Part shown: positions 49,621 through 62,763 of the stretch, piece after piece
How positions within the stretch are numbered: the stretch's first letter is position 1
Layout of the letters: every line of letters begins with the position of its first letter
Assembly (NCBI RefSeq): GCF_026212465.1
Contig: NC_080047.1
Span: forward strand, 36,374,174-36,438,173
DNA length: 64,000 nt
Source: Amaranthus tricolor
Lineage: Eukaryota > Streptophyta > Magnoliopsida > Caryophyllales > Amaranthaceae
Direction of reading: 5' to 3'
Program-made: the position numbers and the translations under genes
Notes under the pieces: model-generated
Databases searched by the model: none
What the model was told of the DNA's origin: nothing
Seen by the model: only the letters and a program-made list of their open reading frames with translations

Positions 49621-49845
49621 TTCGTGCTCCAATTTATTTATCATAAATTTTTAAACATATGACCTTCTACAATAAAAATAGGGATTTTTAAAACCAAAAT
49701 AAAATTTAAAAGTAATGGATTAATGAAAAATTATAGAAAAAGCGTAAAAGTTTATAAAATTTAAAATTAAGAAGTAAATATTGATTATTTTTATATTAAG
49801 TTTGTAATTATTATTGTTTAACGAATGAGTGAAAAGTAAATAATA

Positions 49846-50104
49846 CTCCCTCTGTTTTCAAATGTTCTTCCTATTCACGTTTTTTTGCAAATCTCAAAGC
49901 AAACTTTAAAATCAAATAATTTTTTAATTGTGAGTTTTTAAAAATTCTAAAAACTTCATATGTAGAAATTATACATTGAGAAGAATCTAACAAGATCCCA
50001 CGTGAATATGTTTTTTTTATAGATCGATGAGAAATCGTAGTCAAAGTGTGACACTAAAATTCGTAAATTCTATCTAAGAAAAACATATATGAAAACCGAG
50101 AGAT
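49846..50104. mobile_element. Stowaway-like MITE (Tc1/mariner type)
   Basis: Left end ctccctctgttttcaaatgt and right end ...tatgaaaaccgagag are inverted and flanked by TA. The ctccctc(c/t)gtt start is the usual Stowaway terminus. Confidence 0.75.
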
Positions 50105-50888
50105 TATAAGAGAAGGTATTCGGGAGTTAAAAAGGGTTGCTTTAGAAATAAATAAAAGAAAAGAGAGAAATAGAAAGTATTGAATAAGATTTGATCCTAT
50201 TCTCTCTTGATATGTTGAATAAAACTCCAACCAACTACTCTATCTCATTAGTACATAATATGAATATGATTTATTTATATAAGGCTCTTCAGGTTTAGGG
50301 GCTCAATGGCGAAACATAGTTGGGGGCAGGTCGGATCGTGGGGCTCAATGGCCAAATTTTTTCAGAGTACAATCGGGGTTTTATATTTTTATAATTTCAG
50401 TCAAGCAAATAAAAGAAACACAATAAAAAGAAGAAAATAATTGAAAAAAATAATTTTACTTTGAATAAGTGATCACTTGAATCAATGAGAACTCATACAA
50501 TAAAATAATCAATTATGAAGATAGTGAAAATAAGATTTTGTAACAATATGGGCAACTAATATCTTGCTGATAGTTTTGTAATATACATTGAGAGACAAAA
50601 AGCAAAGACATATAGTGTCAATAAGATTATGAATGATTTTAAAGCGTTAAAAGAGCGTTGAGTTTTACTTTGATTAAAAATTTACATTATGACCTTTGAT
50701 TGTATTGATTGGCCATATTTTGATCGAATTCAATTTTGTTTGATAACTCCCTTTAATATTTTGTTTAAATTTCCCCGCATGTCACTAAGCCGCCGCTGAT
50801 CATTTGTCTCAATGATCTGTTAATCCCATTTTCTCTATGGACTCAACACTTACTTTTATGCACTCTTTAATGATTAGTTAGGTGTATA

Positions 50889-51848
50889 TAGAGGTGCTTA
50901 TTCGGGTGATCTGGTCGGTTTTGGACGGGTGTCATTCGGTTTGATTGAATTTCGGATCGGTTATTAATCAGATGCGTGTTACGGCGGGTCACATTCGGGT
51001 CGAGTCGGTTAGTCATGGTTTGGTTAAAGATTAGTTATTCGAGCTATAGCGTTTGCATCAGTTCGGTGTCGGTTGAAGTTTGAGTCGAGTGTCAATCGGT
51101 CTCGGATTGTTATCGGTTAACAATTGGTTCGGTTTTATCGGGTACAGATCGGATCCGGATATTTTTTTTCAAGTAGATTTCGGCTACGAGTTACTAATTA
51201 CTATCGATCGAGTCAATGTCACATTAAGTTGCTAGTCATTTTTTAATTCATGACAATATTCTCTTTACTTAAGGGAAATAGTTAAAATGCAAATCAATAA
51301 GTAATTATTACTTTCTTACTTTTACTTGTTTGACTGTAAATTAAAATTAATGTTCTATTATTTTTCATCCAATTTGATTAAAAATAGTTTATTAGACATT
51401 AATCATTGATTATTTACTCTAAATATATTAAATCATGTATTTTTAAAATTTAATTTATGAAATACCTATCGCTTTATGAGATTAACTAATTAGATGATTG
51501 AATATGAGTTGATCATACTTCTATGTTAGAAATTGGTTCATGTTTACAACAGTTCGATTAAAATTGGTTCGGGTTAAGTTGGTTATAGCCAGGTTGAGTT
51601 CGGTTTCGAGCATGATACGGGTCGGATAGGACTCAGTTCGGTCACTATTAGGTTCGAGTAATTTCAGTTAACGGTTACATGTCGGTCATAAAAATCGGTC
51701 GCAGTTCGAATTCAGTTTCCCATTTTCGGTTGTCAATCGGTTCGGGTAGTGTCGGTTCAATAAATCTAAAAAAGATACGCATTTTCGAGTCGGATAACTT
51801 TCGGTTTCGGGTTGGATTTTCGGGTCGGGTCACATTTCAACAGCTCTA
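50889..51848. mobile_element. hAT-type MITE, cggttcgggtc-rich
   Basis: Ends tagaggtgct and cagctcta; perfect 8-bp duplication ggtgtata at 50,881-50,888 and 51,849-51,856. The outer thirds consist of reiterated cggttcgg/ttcgggtcgg motifs, the middle is AT-rich. Same design as 3783-4704 and 54,734-55,334. 50,105-50,880 between this and the Stowaway element holds no gene. Confidence 0.9.
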
Positions 51849-51884
51849 GGTGTATATAAAGTTTCACTAATTCTTAATCAAGAT

Positions 51885-52115
51885 GGTTTTATGGTGAGAC
51901 AATTTGTATTGGGCTGGTCCGATACATATTTTTTGTCTTAAAGTGATTAATTATAACGTTAAAGCGATCACTTATAATTTTAAAATAATCACTATTTTTA
52001 GTCTTAGAGTGATTACTCATACCCTTAAAACGATCACTTATGATCTTTAAGTAATCAATTAAAAAATGGACCAATTATATGGGACTGTCTCATAAAAGAC
52101 AAGCCGATAAAGTTT
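51885..52115. repeat. MITE-like element with about 21-bp internal repeats
   Basis: Arms tatggtgagacaatttgtattgggctgg and ...ggaccaattatatgggactgtctcataa flank units such as aaagcgatcacttataattt and aaaacgatcacttatgatct. The layout parallels 300-556. 52,116-53,160 is AT-rich with no gene. Confidence 0.45.
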
Positions 52116-53160
52116 TTGTGTTGAGGAATTAAACAGGAGTAAATTCTAAGGATACTTCAAAATACTTTGCCAATAATAATATTTCTTTTGTTCTAAAAGA
52201 CACGTTAAATTGCATATTATCTCTTATAATAAACCAATAATATTATGATTATATGATTTCTGAAATTTTTATGGGATATATTATTTGGCGCTACCTTTTT
52301 CATTTTGTTGTTATTTTTCATAAATTGAATCTGTAATATTGTCATAACTTATTTCATACTTCTCTCTAGTTTCTCTTTAAAAAACGCTCTTAACTAAAAT
52401 TCAACATGAAAACAATATGAATGATAAAATTGATCACCAAACCGATTCGGTAAATATTGATTTCAACTGGTACATCAATTTTCGTGATAAATTGAATGAA
52501 AAAAAAAGACAATTGGAAGTTGCACAAAACGTTCAATTGGGCCTAGGTCAATTAAACCCAGTTTAAGTCACGTATTTTGTGCGATTACTATCTGTATTTT
52601 TTATTATTTTTTATATTCCTTGGATTATTAATTTTTTTATTTAAATCTTCCTTATTAATATATGTAAAATAGGTTTAAAAACTTATGTGACGATATAGAT
52701 TATTCAACCAGATTTATTATAGATAGACAATTAGAATCAGTAGATGAATTACATGTTTGGGGGATGAAGTTGCAATTGAAATCAGTTTACAATTACTCAT
52801 GCGTAAAAAAGGGTCGTTCTACTATTAGTTTATATCTACACTGTCATCGTAGTACAACGTGATAAGTTTAGATATCAATTGGATGATTTAGCTAACACCT
52901 CTCTCTATAAACTACAGACTTGTAACTCTGTAAGATACTCCTTGAATAATTTAAAGCATCATTCCAATTAGTTATTTTCAAATTGTTATCAAACAAAGCA
53001 AACCAAACTAAAAATCACATTTTCTGTATACTTCTGAATAATGATTCTATGTATAGCACCAGGTACTTCACCTTAATTAGTTTATCAACACTTAGCTTGT
53101 GGCAAACTTTAAAAATATATAATTTCCTACTAGCCTTAAAATTACCATATAAGATCTTAA

Positions 53161-56100
53161 TCAATTTCCTAAATCAACTTGAACAGAAATCTGATGTTTG
53201 AGATCATACCCAATGTGAATTATATGTTCACCCATTGAGATTCTTCTAATCCCAAATTCATCTGCCCTACTAAGATGCTTGCAAACGTGTAAATTCATCC
53301 TAACTCGTTGCTGCGAACCCGCCGACACGTGGACTTTCTCGAACCCAATGAGGTGCTTCTCAGTTGACTGGGCCCCATTGGGTGGGGTCGAGTACACGAG
53401 GACGGTGTGGGACCCGTCCATCTTACCCATATTCGTTACATCAATGTGGAGGCTTAGGGAAGGTGTAGAGTCACAATTTGTGTGTAACACCCTTATGGCA
53501 TTGTTTGTGTGCAATTTAGAAATATTTGTATTAGGAATTTGGTTTTTAAGGGCTAACATCATTTTTGTTGGTGCTTGTGCCAAAGAGTGAGTAAAGCTAG
53601 TGTAACTTAACCCAAATCCAAATGGGAATACAACGGGCCCTTTATAGAAACGGTATGTTCGGCCCGGATAACCTCTTGCTGGGTTGGCCCGCATTGCAAG
53701 GTCTGCCATTGAGATTTTTGATACATAGTCTTGTGGATACCATGTCATTGGAAGCTTTCCTCCTAAAAATAAAATTAAACATATAGAATTCAACATAATT
53801 ATTGAAAGTTTAAAAATGGAAAAAATGGTAATTTACTATCACAAATTCTCTGCTGAGGCTATCTTACTATGAGATAACTTTAATAGGTCAGCCAAATTAT
53901 TTTTAAAAAAATAAATTTTCTTCAAATGAAAATTCAGTTTTTATTTTTTTAGTTTTTTTTTATTACTAATGAGCCTTTTGCATGGACCAAACTCACAGTG
54001 AGACGGTCTCATACAAGACTCACAGTATCTTTTTAAACCAAACTACTATAGTAAGATTGTACAAATATTTATTTATTTACAAAACTTTAGTATAAAATTT
54101 AAAATTATTGACAATTACTAATCAATATTTATTACTTTGTGTTAAAGTTAAACTATAGATTATATTTAGAGATCAATTTTTATTTTTGAATATTATATTA
54201 TCTTTAACTTTTTTTAATTTATTAAAAATTTTATAGCTTCAATTTTATAATATAATAATCAATAGCTGAGATTATGTTGCTATAGTCATTGGCAGACAGA
54301 GTAATAGGTGTGAGAGCTTTTCAGCATCAACATAAATTATAAATTATACTTATACTCAAAGGAAAAGTTTTTAAAATTTTTTCATCTTGACTACCATGAC
54401 CCCTACATTTTCTTGATTTTGTCTTATTATTATAAATAATAATTCTGGAGACCTCGTAAGAAAAATATAATTAGCTGCTGATTGCATTAATTTTATGGTC
54501 CATTTGATTAGTTGTACTAAATAGTGGTAATGAAAATAATTTATAGTGTAAAATTTATCAAAAGTTATATATCATTCCCATGATAATAAAACTTCGATCA
54601 AAAAAAGTTTTTTTGTTCTATATCATTCCCATGAAGAAAAAAAATTGATTGGAGTTGGACAAGCATGACCATCAAGGTAGCTAAGAAATTTTCAACTAAA
54701 ATTACACTAATTTTTCATTTTCATAACCACCGTTAGGGGTGTTCAAAAAAACCCGGTTTGTAAAACCCGACCCGGATTATCCGGTATCCGGTTTACAAAA
54801 TCGGATAATTAACCTGGTTTGTCAAAATCAGGCATCTCGGACCAGGTATTCGGTTTATAAACCGGGTATTTGGGTTGGATCCGGATATCGATTTTAGTAA
54901 AACCGGGTACTCGGTATTCGGTTTTCTGATATTTAAAAAAAAAATAATTATGCTTATTCTTAATATATCTAATATAATTAATATATTATAATCATTTAAC
55001 CCTAACAAAAATTAAATGTGTTAAAATTCAAAGTAATGTGTTAAATTATATTCTATTATTGTCCTTAAATAATATTTCAAACGGCGTATTTCAAAATACA
55101 TTAATATTTTGCATAATTTAGCTCCAATTTAAAAAAAAACACAATTTTTTCTTAAAAAAATCATGTTAGCGACCCGGTATATAAAAAAATAAAGAAAAAA
55201 ATGTTAAAAGAAATAAGGAAAAAAAACACAATTTTTAGGAAACAATCAAAATCGGGTATCCAAAATCAGGATATCCGGTTTAACCTGGTCGGATCCGGGT
55301 CACAATTTTAGGTACCCGAATTGGAACACCCCTAACCACCGTTAATTACTACCTACAAAACGGTCTATTAATGATTTGGTTTTAAAAGTCAATCATTATA
55401 AAATTACGCCCCACAAAAATGGAATTAGTAAAACTAACCTGGATTAGTGGTACCAAAGAGGACATCAGCAATAGCAGTACCACCTGCTTGACCAGGATAA
55501 CCTATCCACAAAATGGCACTTATCTTTGGGTCATTTTTAGCAAAGGATACATCAACAGGCCCACCACACATCAAAACCAAAATAGTTGGGCCTCTAGAAG
55601 CCATGGCCACCCTTGAAATCAATTCTTGTTGGTGGCCCGGTAAAAGAACAGACTTTCTGTCTAGGGCTTCGGCCTCAATAGATTGGTCCAGGCCCATTAC
55701 TAATACTGTTGCATCCGCGTGGGTTGCTGCTGATATTGCTGCCCCAAATTGTTGGTTGCTATTGCAAGCTACACCTATGCATCCTGCTTCATGTATTGTT
55801 TTTGCGTATCTTGATATGCCTTGCAATGGAGATGTGTATCCACATGCCACACCTAAAATTACATCAACCACAATGTTTTTATTTCACAATTTTATTAAAT
55901 TTTTGTAGTTCTGTTTCTTTGAGTTTGTCACACTTTTCTTTTTAGTTAGGGGGTGTTTGATTCGTAGCTTTTTCATTGGTTTTTTGGTTGGCTTTTGACT
56001 TTTGTTTTGTTGATTTGTCAAACATCTAAAAAAACTGTTTGGTAAAAAGCCAGCTGTAAAGCTCGCTTTTAAACCAATATTAAAAAGTTCTCCAGCTAAC

Positions 56101-59100
56101 TCTTTTTGTTAGCCTATTGGCTTGTTGGGCTCACTTTTTCTCTAAAAAACAGCCAACAGTCAATACATAATTTTATTAAATATCGTCATAAAATGCTGGC
56201 ATTTTCAGCTAGCTTAAAAGCCAACAAAAACCGCCAACACTTCCAACTGGTCAAACAAACCAACCTAAAAAGCCAACAGCCAACAGCTAACAGCCAATTG
56301 CCAAACACCCTCACTATCTTTTAATTTTGTAACTTTTTACTTTATGAAAATGCCCCACCACTTTAATTAGTTCTCATCAAACATTTATGTTATTATAATC
56401 TTATCCATACAATTTAAATGTTTTCAACACATTGATAATGTTTGTGCCAACACCCTTTATCGCAATTGCAAAGGGATAGAGAGAGTACTTAAGGAAGGTT
56501 GACAGCATGCAGAGGCAGATCTAATGGGGGGTCAACGATGTCAACTGACATCACTTAAATTTTGAGAAAAAAATTAGTATTATAGGTCATGTTGGCTAAG
56601 TTGGTGAAGGAATGGACTTTTAACCAAGAGATCACAAGTTCAAACCTCTCTAACTTAATTTATTTTGGCTTTTTCTGATTTTCATAATAATATATCCTGG
56701 CCCACATTCCCATGCTAGCTGACTATCATTAATTCCTTTTGTAAAAAATATCAGTATTTTTCTCTGCCATTTTCCCACCCACTATTTCAATTTCAAAATC
56801 CAAAGAACCAAAGTTAACTTCCCTCCCATTTGAACACTGAACTAACGAATAACGATATTCAAGAAGCAACAACCGCCCGTAGCCGAGTTGCACTGTAGGC
56901 CTGTTGCAGCAGCGCCGGCCATCTTGACTCAATCAGACACCGGCGGCAATCAGTGGACTAGGTAAATAAATTAGGGCTTTCAAGTTTATCCTTTTTAATT
57001 CTTAATTCTATTTGTAATTTGTTTATCTCTAATCAATTTATTTATGAGTTTATAAATTTATCTATTTGTTTAGAAATTAGGGCTTTTATATTTATATGTT
57101 TATCTAATTAGATAAATTAGAGTTTTTAGTTTTATAATTTTCTTAATAATGATTAGGTAAATTTAGGGCTTTTAAAAAATTAGGGTTTTTTTAAAATTTT
57201 TTTTTTAAATTTTCTTAGCAATTACTTATTTAACAAATAGCAATTGATAATTTCGATTAATTATTTAGATAGTTTAAACTTTAAAGGTTTTATAATTGTG
57301 ATTTATTAGTTATTTAGTATTTTAGTAATTTAGTTTAAAAGTTCAAGCGTGAATTTGTGATTGATCTATTTGATCATGTTATTACAGTTCAAATGGATAG
57401 GTATTTTAAAAAATTATCTTTTGGTTGTCGATTGTCAATACTAGTTTAAGATTCTAAAATTCACCAACTCCCCCAAGAGGAAGCTAGATCGCATCAACAA
57501 CATACCCCTTCTACTCAAAAACGTAGAATTGATGTAAGTGTTCTTCCCTCTGATCCTGCTGATAGATGGCCAATTTCAAATTATGATGTGAATGATCGCA
57601 ATGAGGTAAGAAGAGCTTATAGTCAAAGAGGTCCCTATCAACCCCCACATGATACTTATCCCCAAACTATATTGTCTGGATACGCACGTCGATTTAACAA
57701 GTCTTGGTATGATAAGTATTCTAATTGGTTAGAATATAGTCTTAAGAATGATGCTTGTTATTGCTTGTGTTGTTATTTGTTTGCAACTAAAAGTGAAATT
57801 GCAAGTCACTATGGAGGAGACACATTCATTAGTAAAGGTTTGAGACTTGGAATAATATCAAAAGATCTGATAAACATATTGGGGAACCGAATAGTATTCA
57901 TAATCAATGTGTGAAAAGATGTGAAAATCTTATGATGCAAAAGCAATCCATACAAGTTGCTTTTCACAAACAATCAGATCAAGCTAAAGTTGAATATTGA
58001 AATCGTTTGAATGCATCCGTGGATAGTGCTAGATTAATTTTCTATTCAGGATTACCTTTTTGAGGTCATGATGAAAGTGAAACATCTAGTAAGAAAGGTA
58101 ATTTTCTTACTTTCTTAGAGTTTTTTGCCAAAAAGAATGAAAGTGTTGGTAATGTAGTTTTAAAAAATGCTCCTGGTAATAATCAAATGACATCTCCTTT
58201 GATCCAAAAAGATATTGCCAATGCTTGTTATAAAGAGACCATTAACGCTATTCTTGAGGAACTTGGGGATGATTATTTTGCTATCTTAGACGATGAATCC
58301 CGTGATGTCTCTTGTAAGTAACAAGTGGCTCTTGTTTTGAGATATGTTGATAAAAGGGGTTTTGTGATGGAGCGTTTAGTTGGTCTTGCCCATGTTACTA
58401 GCACTACTGCTGAGTCACTCAAAGGAACAATATATTCTATGCTTGCTCAGTTGTCTTTGAGTCCATCTCATATAAGGGGGCAAGGTTATGATGGAGCAAG
58501 CAACATGCGAGGTCATATTAATGGGCTAAGGACTTTAATCCAGAATGATTGTTTATTTGCACATTATGTACACTGTTTTGCTCACCAACTTCAATTGACT
58601 CTTCTTAAGGTTGCACACAAACATGTTGATGTTGAGCGTCTTATTGATTTAACCAATCTTGTATTGAATACTATTGCTGTTTCTTATAAACGTAGAGATG
58701 AGTTTTGACAAAAACAAGCTGAGATGGTTGAAAAAGCCTTATCTGAAGATGAGCTATTAACTGGAAAGGGTTTAAATTAAGAAGTTGGTCTTCAAAGACC
58801 TGGGGATACTCGTTGGGGTTCTAATTTTAAAACTTTCTCCAATTTCATTCAAATGTTTTCTCCAAAGTTAATGTGCTTGATGCTCTTGTAGTTGCCGGAG
58901 ATGATGATATAGCTAGAACTCAAGCTATTTTGGATGGCATACAAATTTTTGATTTTGCTTTCATGATTTATTTAATGAAATTAGTATTAGGGATCTCTAA
59001 TGAACTAAGTCTATCTTTGCAAAGAAGAGATCATGACGTTGTAAATGCTATGTCCTTGATTAGTACTACTAAGAGGCGATTTCAAAAGACTAGGGATGAA

Positions 59101-61680
59101 AGATGGGAATCTATGATGAGTGAAGTGAAATCTTTTTGTGTACAACATGACATTGATATTCCTAAAATGTATGAGTTAGCCCCTTTACGTGCTCGAGGAA
59201 AGTCGAAACGCAGACTCTCAGATGTGATAAATGAGCACTATTATCGTGTTAATGTTTTCTACACGATTATTGATATGCAAATGCAAGAACTTGATTGTCA
59301 CTTTCCTGAGATTAGTACAGATTTACTTATTGGAGTTGGTTGTTTGAATCCTGCTAGTTTATTTTCTGATTACAACAAAGAGAAGGTATTCAAAATGGCA
59401 AAGTTGTATCCGGATGATTTTGATTATTTTGCCTTAGATTGTCTTAGTTTTGAGTTGGATACTTTTATTGATAATTTCTCTACCGATGAGCGGTTTTCAA
59501 GCTTAAGTACTCTTGGTGAATTCTCCAAAACATTAGTTCAATCTGGTTTGTATAAGTCTTGCCCATATTTTTATAAGCTTTTGAAGTTGGCGTTTATTTT
59601 TCCAGTATCTACAGCAACAGTTGAAAGAGTGTTTTCAGCAATGAGATTATCAAAACTGAGTAGCGCAATAAGATATCTGATGAGTTTTTAAATGATACTG
59701 TTGTAACTTATTTTGAATGTGATTTGTTTAAAAATTTGTCAAATGATGATATTATGCGCCGTTTTCAGAATATGAAAACTCGGCGTGGACAATTACCTTA
59801 ATCAATTCTTGTTTAATGTAATTTTTAACGCAATTGATTTAATTTTTTTTTCAATTATCGACATCCCTCGTCTATTTTCTGGTTCCGCCCCTGACGACAT
59901 GTGCAACATACTCGACTTTACAAATTAACCCAAAAATTAGGAAGCCTCATGCACTATAGGATACATAGTAAATTTTTTGTATTTTAAAATAAAATAAAGC
60001 AACTTGTAGAAGGATTTAACATAAAAAGAATATGAGGGGTCAAATATTAAAAATGCACTAGGTCTTATAAATATCATAAATTCTTGTGAGAGACGGTCTC
60101 TTTGAGAGACTATCTCTAATTGGGCCGACTTATTATATAGTTTTTTAAATATTGTAAGTAGCCATTAAGAATGATGTAAGTAAACATTTAAGATATTGAA
60201 AGTAGGCATTAAGGATACGGTAAGTAAGCATTAAAGATAATACAAGTAGGCATTAGGAATACGGTAAGTAGACATTAATCTTTAGTGGGTTAGACTTGAG
60301 ATACGTCTCTCAAGAGACTAGTTGAATAAAAAATTTGGTTGCATTTAAAATGGTGATAGTGATGTATGGTGAGGAAAACCGTTACTTATTGGGCAAAATT
60401 TATGATGCTAATGGTACTAATTGAAATACTTCTTTTCATGTTAATTTGTGTAAATAATAAGAGATAATAATTATGTTAGTTGGGCTAATTCAGCCCATGT
60501 ATAAAAATTATCTCACGATAAAACCGTCTCACACAAGCATTTATGTAAAAACTTACCGGCGTAGTTTCCGATCATGGTAACGGTAGCATCAGCATTAGGC
60601 CCAATAACAGCAATAGTAGGATGTTGGTCTGCGGACAACGGCAGTGATCCAGGCCTGTTTTGGAGAAGAACTATTCCTTGATGAGCTGTCTGAAGGGCCA
60701 GATCTTGATGGGCTGGAGTGCAAACATCTTTTGGGCCCAAGTTTCCAAATGGTTGAGCTGATGGTTCACCATCAAACATTCCTAGTCTCATTTGGACAGT
60801 TATGGTGTTGGTCAAGGCCTGGTTTACATCAGCTTCTGTCAATAGTCCTTTCGTTATTGCCCCTTCGGTGTGCACTGCTAAAAAGGGCCCACAGTCCAAG
60901 TCTAAACCTGAATTTAAAGAAAAAGTTATGTATTCACAAACAAATGTATTGGGTTATTAGAGAAAAATCAATATACTTTTAAATGTCCAATTACAACAGA
61001 CTTTCCCTCAATACTGTTAAAGTTTGCGAGATAACATCGCTACTTGAGATAGCGTTTTGGTATTTAATCCAAACCGCTATCTCAGATAGCAGTTTTGTTT
61101 GGCTGATTTTTCTTTTTTATAATTTTTATTAATAACCAAATCACTCGTATAATGAATATCTGTGAAAGAGCAAACTGTCATCTGAGATGGCAGTTTGTTT
61201 TTCTTATTTTTTTAAAAAATATTGTCTATAGCAAATCACCATCTAAGAAAGTCATTTGATTTTAAATACAATCAAATCGCTTTCTCAGATGGCAGTTTGG
61301 TAAAAAAATTCTTCCAGCCCATTCTACGTGGACGGTAACATGGAAATTCAGTTTTTCATGGAAGTAGGATGGAAAATAAAATTCCAATTACTAACATTTT
61401 TGTGAGCAAAGATTTCAATAACAATCAGCTAAAAAGAAAAGGGAAATTTGCAAAGAAACACCTTTTAAAACCCCTTTTTTGTAAAGAAACATCTTTTATA
61501 ATTTTTTTTTGTAAAAAAATACCTTTTAAGAGACTTTTTTTTAAAATAGACACCTTAATTCAATTTCCGGTGGCTTTTGTGTAATTTCCGGCGTTGACTA
61601 TGCCTGTTGACCTCCAAAAATTTAAAAAGATTAATTTTTTTTTATATTTTTATATTTTTATTATTAATATTTATTTTTTA

Positions 61681-61762
<82 letters not shown>

Positions 61763-61887
61763 TTTTTTTTAAAAAAACTTTTAAAATTTTTTTTTGTTTT
61801 TGTTTTTATTTTTATTTTTATTTTTATTATTAATATTATTTTTTTTAATTTTTATTTTTATTATAATTTAAAAAAAATTTAAAAAAA

Positions 61888-61952
<65 letters not shown>

Positions 61953-62075
61953 GTAAAAAATATAAAATAACAATAATAATAATTAAAAAATAATAATAAT
62001 AATATTAAAAATAAAAATAAAATTAAAAAAACAACTATAATAATAAAAAAAAATTTTAAAAAAAAATAAAAATAA

Positions 62076-62119
<44 letters not shown>

Positions 62120-62763
62120 TAAATAATAATAATAATAAAAATATAAAAAAAATTAATCTTTTTAAATTTTTGGAGGTCAACAGGCATAGTTAACACCGGA
62201 AATTACACAAAAGTCACCGGAAATTGAATTAAAGTGTTTATTTTAAAAAAAAGTCTCTTAAAAAGTGTTGTTTTACAACAAAAATTATAAAAGGTGTTTC
62301 TTTACAAAAAAAAAAAGGATTTTAAAAGGTATTTCTTTGCAAATTTCCCAAAAGAAAATAATATATTAAATCGAATATAAAGCTAACCCGCTTTGATAGT
62401 GTCCGCAGCTGCTTCCTCCGGTGTGCGAGTGTAATGTTGAGAATCGTACATTACACCAACTGAGTCACAATCCGATACAATATACCTAACCCAAAATTAA
62501 AAAATCAATATTTAAGAAAGGAGTACATAATTGGTTAAAAGAAGATAATAAATAATGATTGAAACTTATAAAGGAAAATAGTGTATAGTGTACCCATTAA
62601 GGCGCCACTGGCCACGAATAGTGTTACGTAGTAGATCAACATCAGCACAAGTAGGCTTGCCATTAACTTGGTTGTAGGAACACATGACACTAGCAACTTG
62701 TCCTTCTTCTACACATGCTTTAAAGGGCACATTGTATGTGTCCTCCAAGTCTTGCTTACTCAC
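53161..62763 (-). CDS. BXL: Beta-D-xylosidase (GH3), 3' two-thirds of gene
   Basis: Exons on the minus strand: 62,594-62,763 ([20 protein letters not shown]...), 62,388-62,485 ([20 protein letters not shown]), 60,557-60,907, 55,439-55,852 and 53,161-53,762. All junctions are gt...ag and in phase, giving 544 codons to a TGA. SDCDSV holds the GH3 nucleophile Asp (62,470-62,472); GLDQSIEAE and the C-terminal fibronectin III-like domain (from about [17 protein letters not shown]) are present. It resembles Arabidopsis BXL1-type secreted cell-wall enzymes that release xylose, and sometimes arabinose, from xylan side chains. Signal peptide and first exons lie right of the window. The 4.7-kb intron (55,853-60,556) contains a hAT element. 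No stop was found, so it may be functional; intron load could affect splicing. Confidence 0.92.
54734..55334. mobile_element. hAT-type MITE in a xylosidase intron
   Basis: Ends taggggtgttc and gaacacccct(a) with the 8-bp duplication accaccgt at 54,726-54,733 and 55,335-55,342. Interior built of aacccggttt / ggatccggat motifs in both orientations. It sits in the last intron (53,763-55,438). The intron also holds gagacggtctca arms near 53,860-54,030. Confidence 0.92.
55948..56313. mobile_element. MITE-like element with gggtgtttg ends
   Basis: Left end agggggtgtttga and right end tgccaaacaccctca are inverted. Interior is rich in agccaacagccaac and its complement. No convincing target duplication could be assigned, so hAT or Harbinger origin is open. 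Confidence 0.55.
56510..59893 (+). mobile_element. hAT transposon, 3.4 kb, in a xylosidase intron
   Basis: Starts cagaggcagatcta and ends tggttccgcccctg, imperfect inverted ends. Flanks acagcatg (56,502-56,509) and acgacatg (59,894-59,901) are an 8-bp duplication with two changes; the copy A flank acggcatg differs by one from each. It contains a non-coding leader (about 56,900-57,390) and a transposase pseudogene, and lies antisense to the host gene. Confidence 0.88.
57393..59801 (+). pseudogene. hAT transposase with TTF/MYM-type zinc finger and DUF4371, dead
   Basis: Starts [11 protein letters not shown] after an acceptor-like tattacag. A TTF-type zinc region follows ([29 protein letters not shown]). 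The RNase H-like core appears as LDDESRDVS and [13 protein letters not shown], and ends in the C-terminal hAT dimerisation motif ([13 protein letters not shown]). In-frame stops at about 57,447, 57,912, 58,062, 58,319 and 58,707, and a shift near 58,860, break it into pieces (57,588-57,914; 58,325-58,708; 58,873-59,691). The longest open piece is 272 codons. It cannot make an active transposase. Confidence 0.9.
60080..60322. repeat. MITE-like element with 22-bp repeats (copy B)
   Basis: Counterpart of 300-556, with the same six 22-bp units. The right arm lacks the 15 bases aagggacggtctctc seen in copy A. Confidence 0.6.
61018..61312. repeat. Cluster of three related hairpins in a xylosidase intron
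   Basis: Three foldbacks share the pattern caaaccgc-atct-gag-agatggcggtttg: about 61,030-61,100 (ccaaaccgctatctcagata), 61,170-61,198 (caaactgtcatctgagatgg) and 61,233-61,300 (accatctaagaaagtcattt paired with gctttctcagatggcagttt). Copy A keeps the second and third (1328-1356 and 1390-1460) but lacks the first. Confidence 0.6.
61441..62349. mobile_element. Mutator-type foldback MITE with 9-bp target duplication
   Basis: Ends gggaaatttgcaaagaaa and tttctttgcaaatttccc; 9-bp duplication aaaagaaaa at 61,432-61,440 and 62,350-62,358. The empty site is seen in copy A (1592-1600). Arms of about 190 bp are 90% or more alike. They run into a (TTA)n tract on the left (61,680-61,760) and (TAA)n tracts on the right (61,889-61,941, 62,080-62,140). 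Mirror-image short frames beginning [12 protein letters not shown] on both strands are by-products of the arms, not genes. Confidence 0.95.

Noticed and set aside
61607..62180. [12 protein letters not shown]... ORFs on both strands
   Set aside because: Mirror products of the MITE arms plus TTA/TAA repeats.
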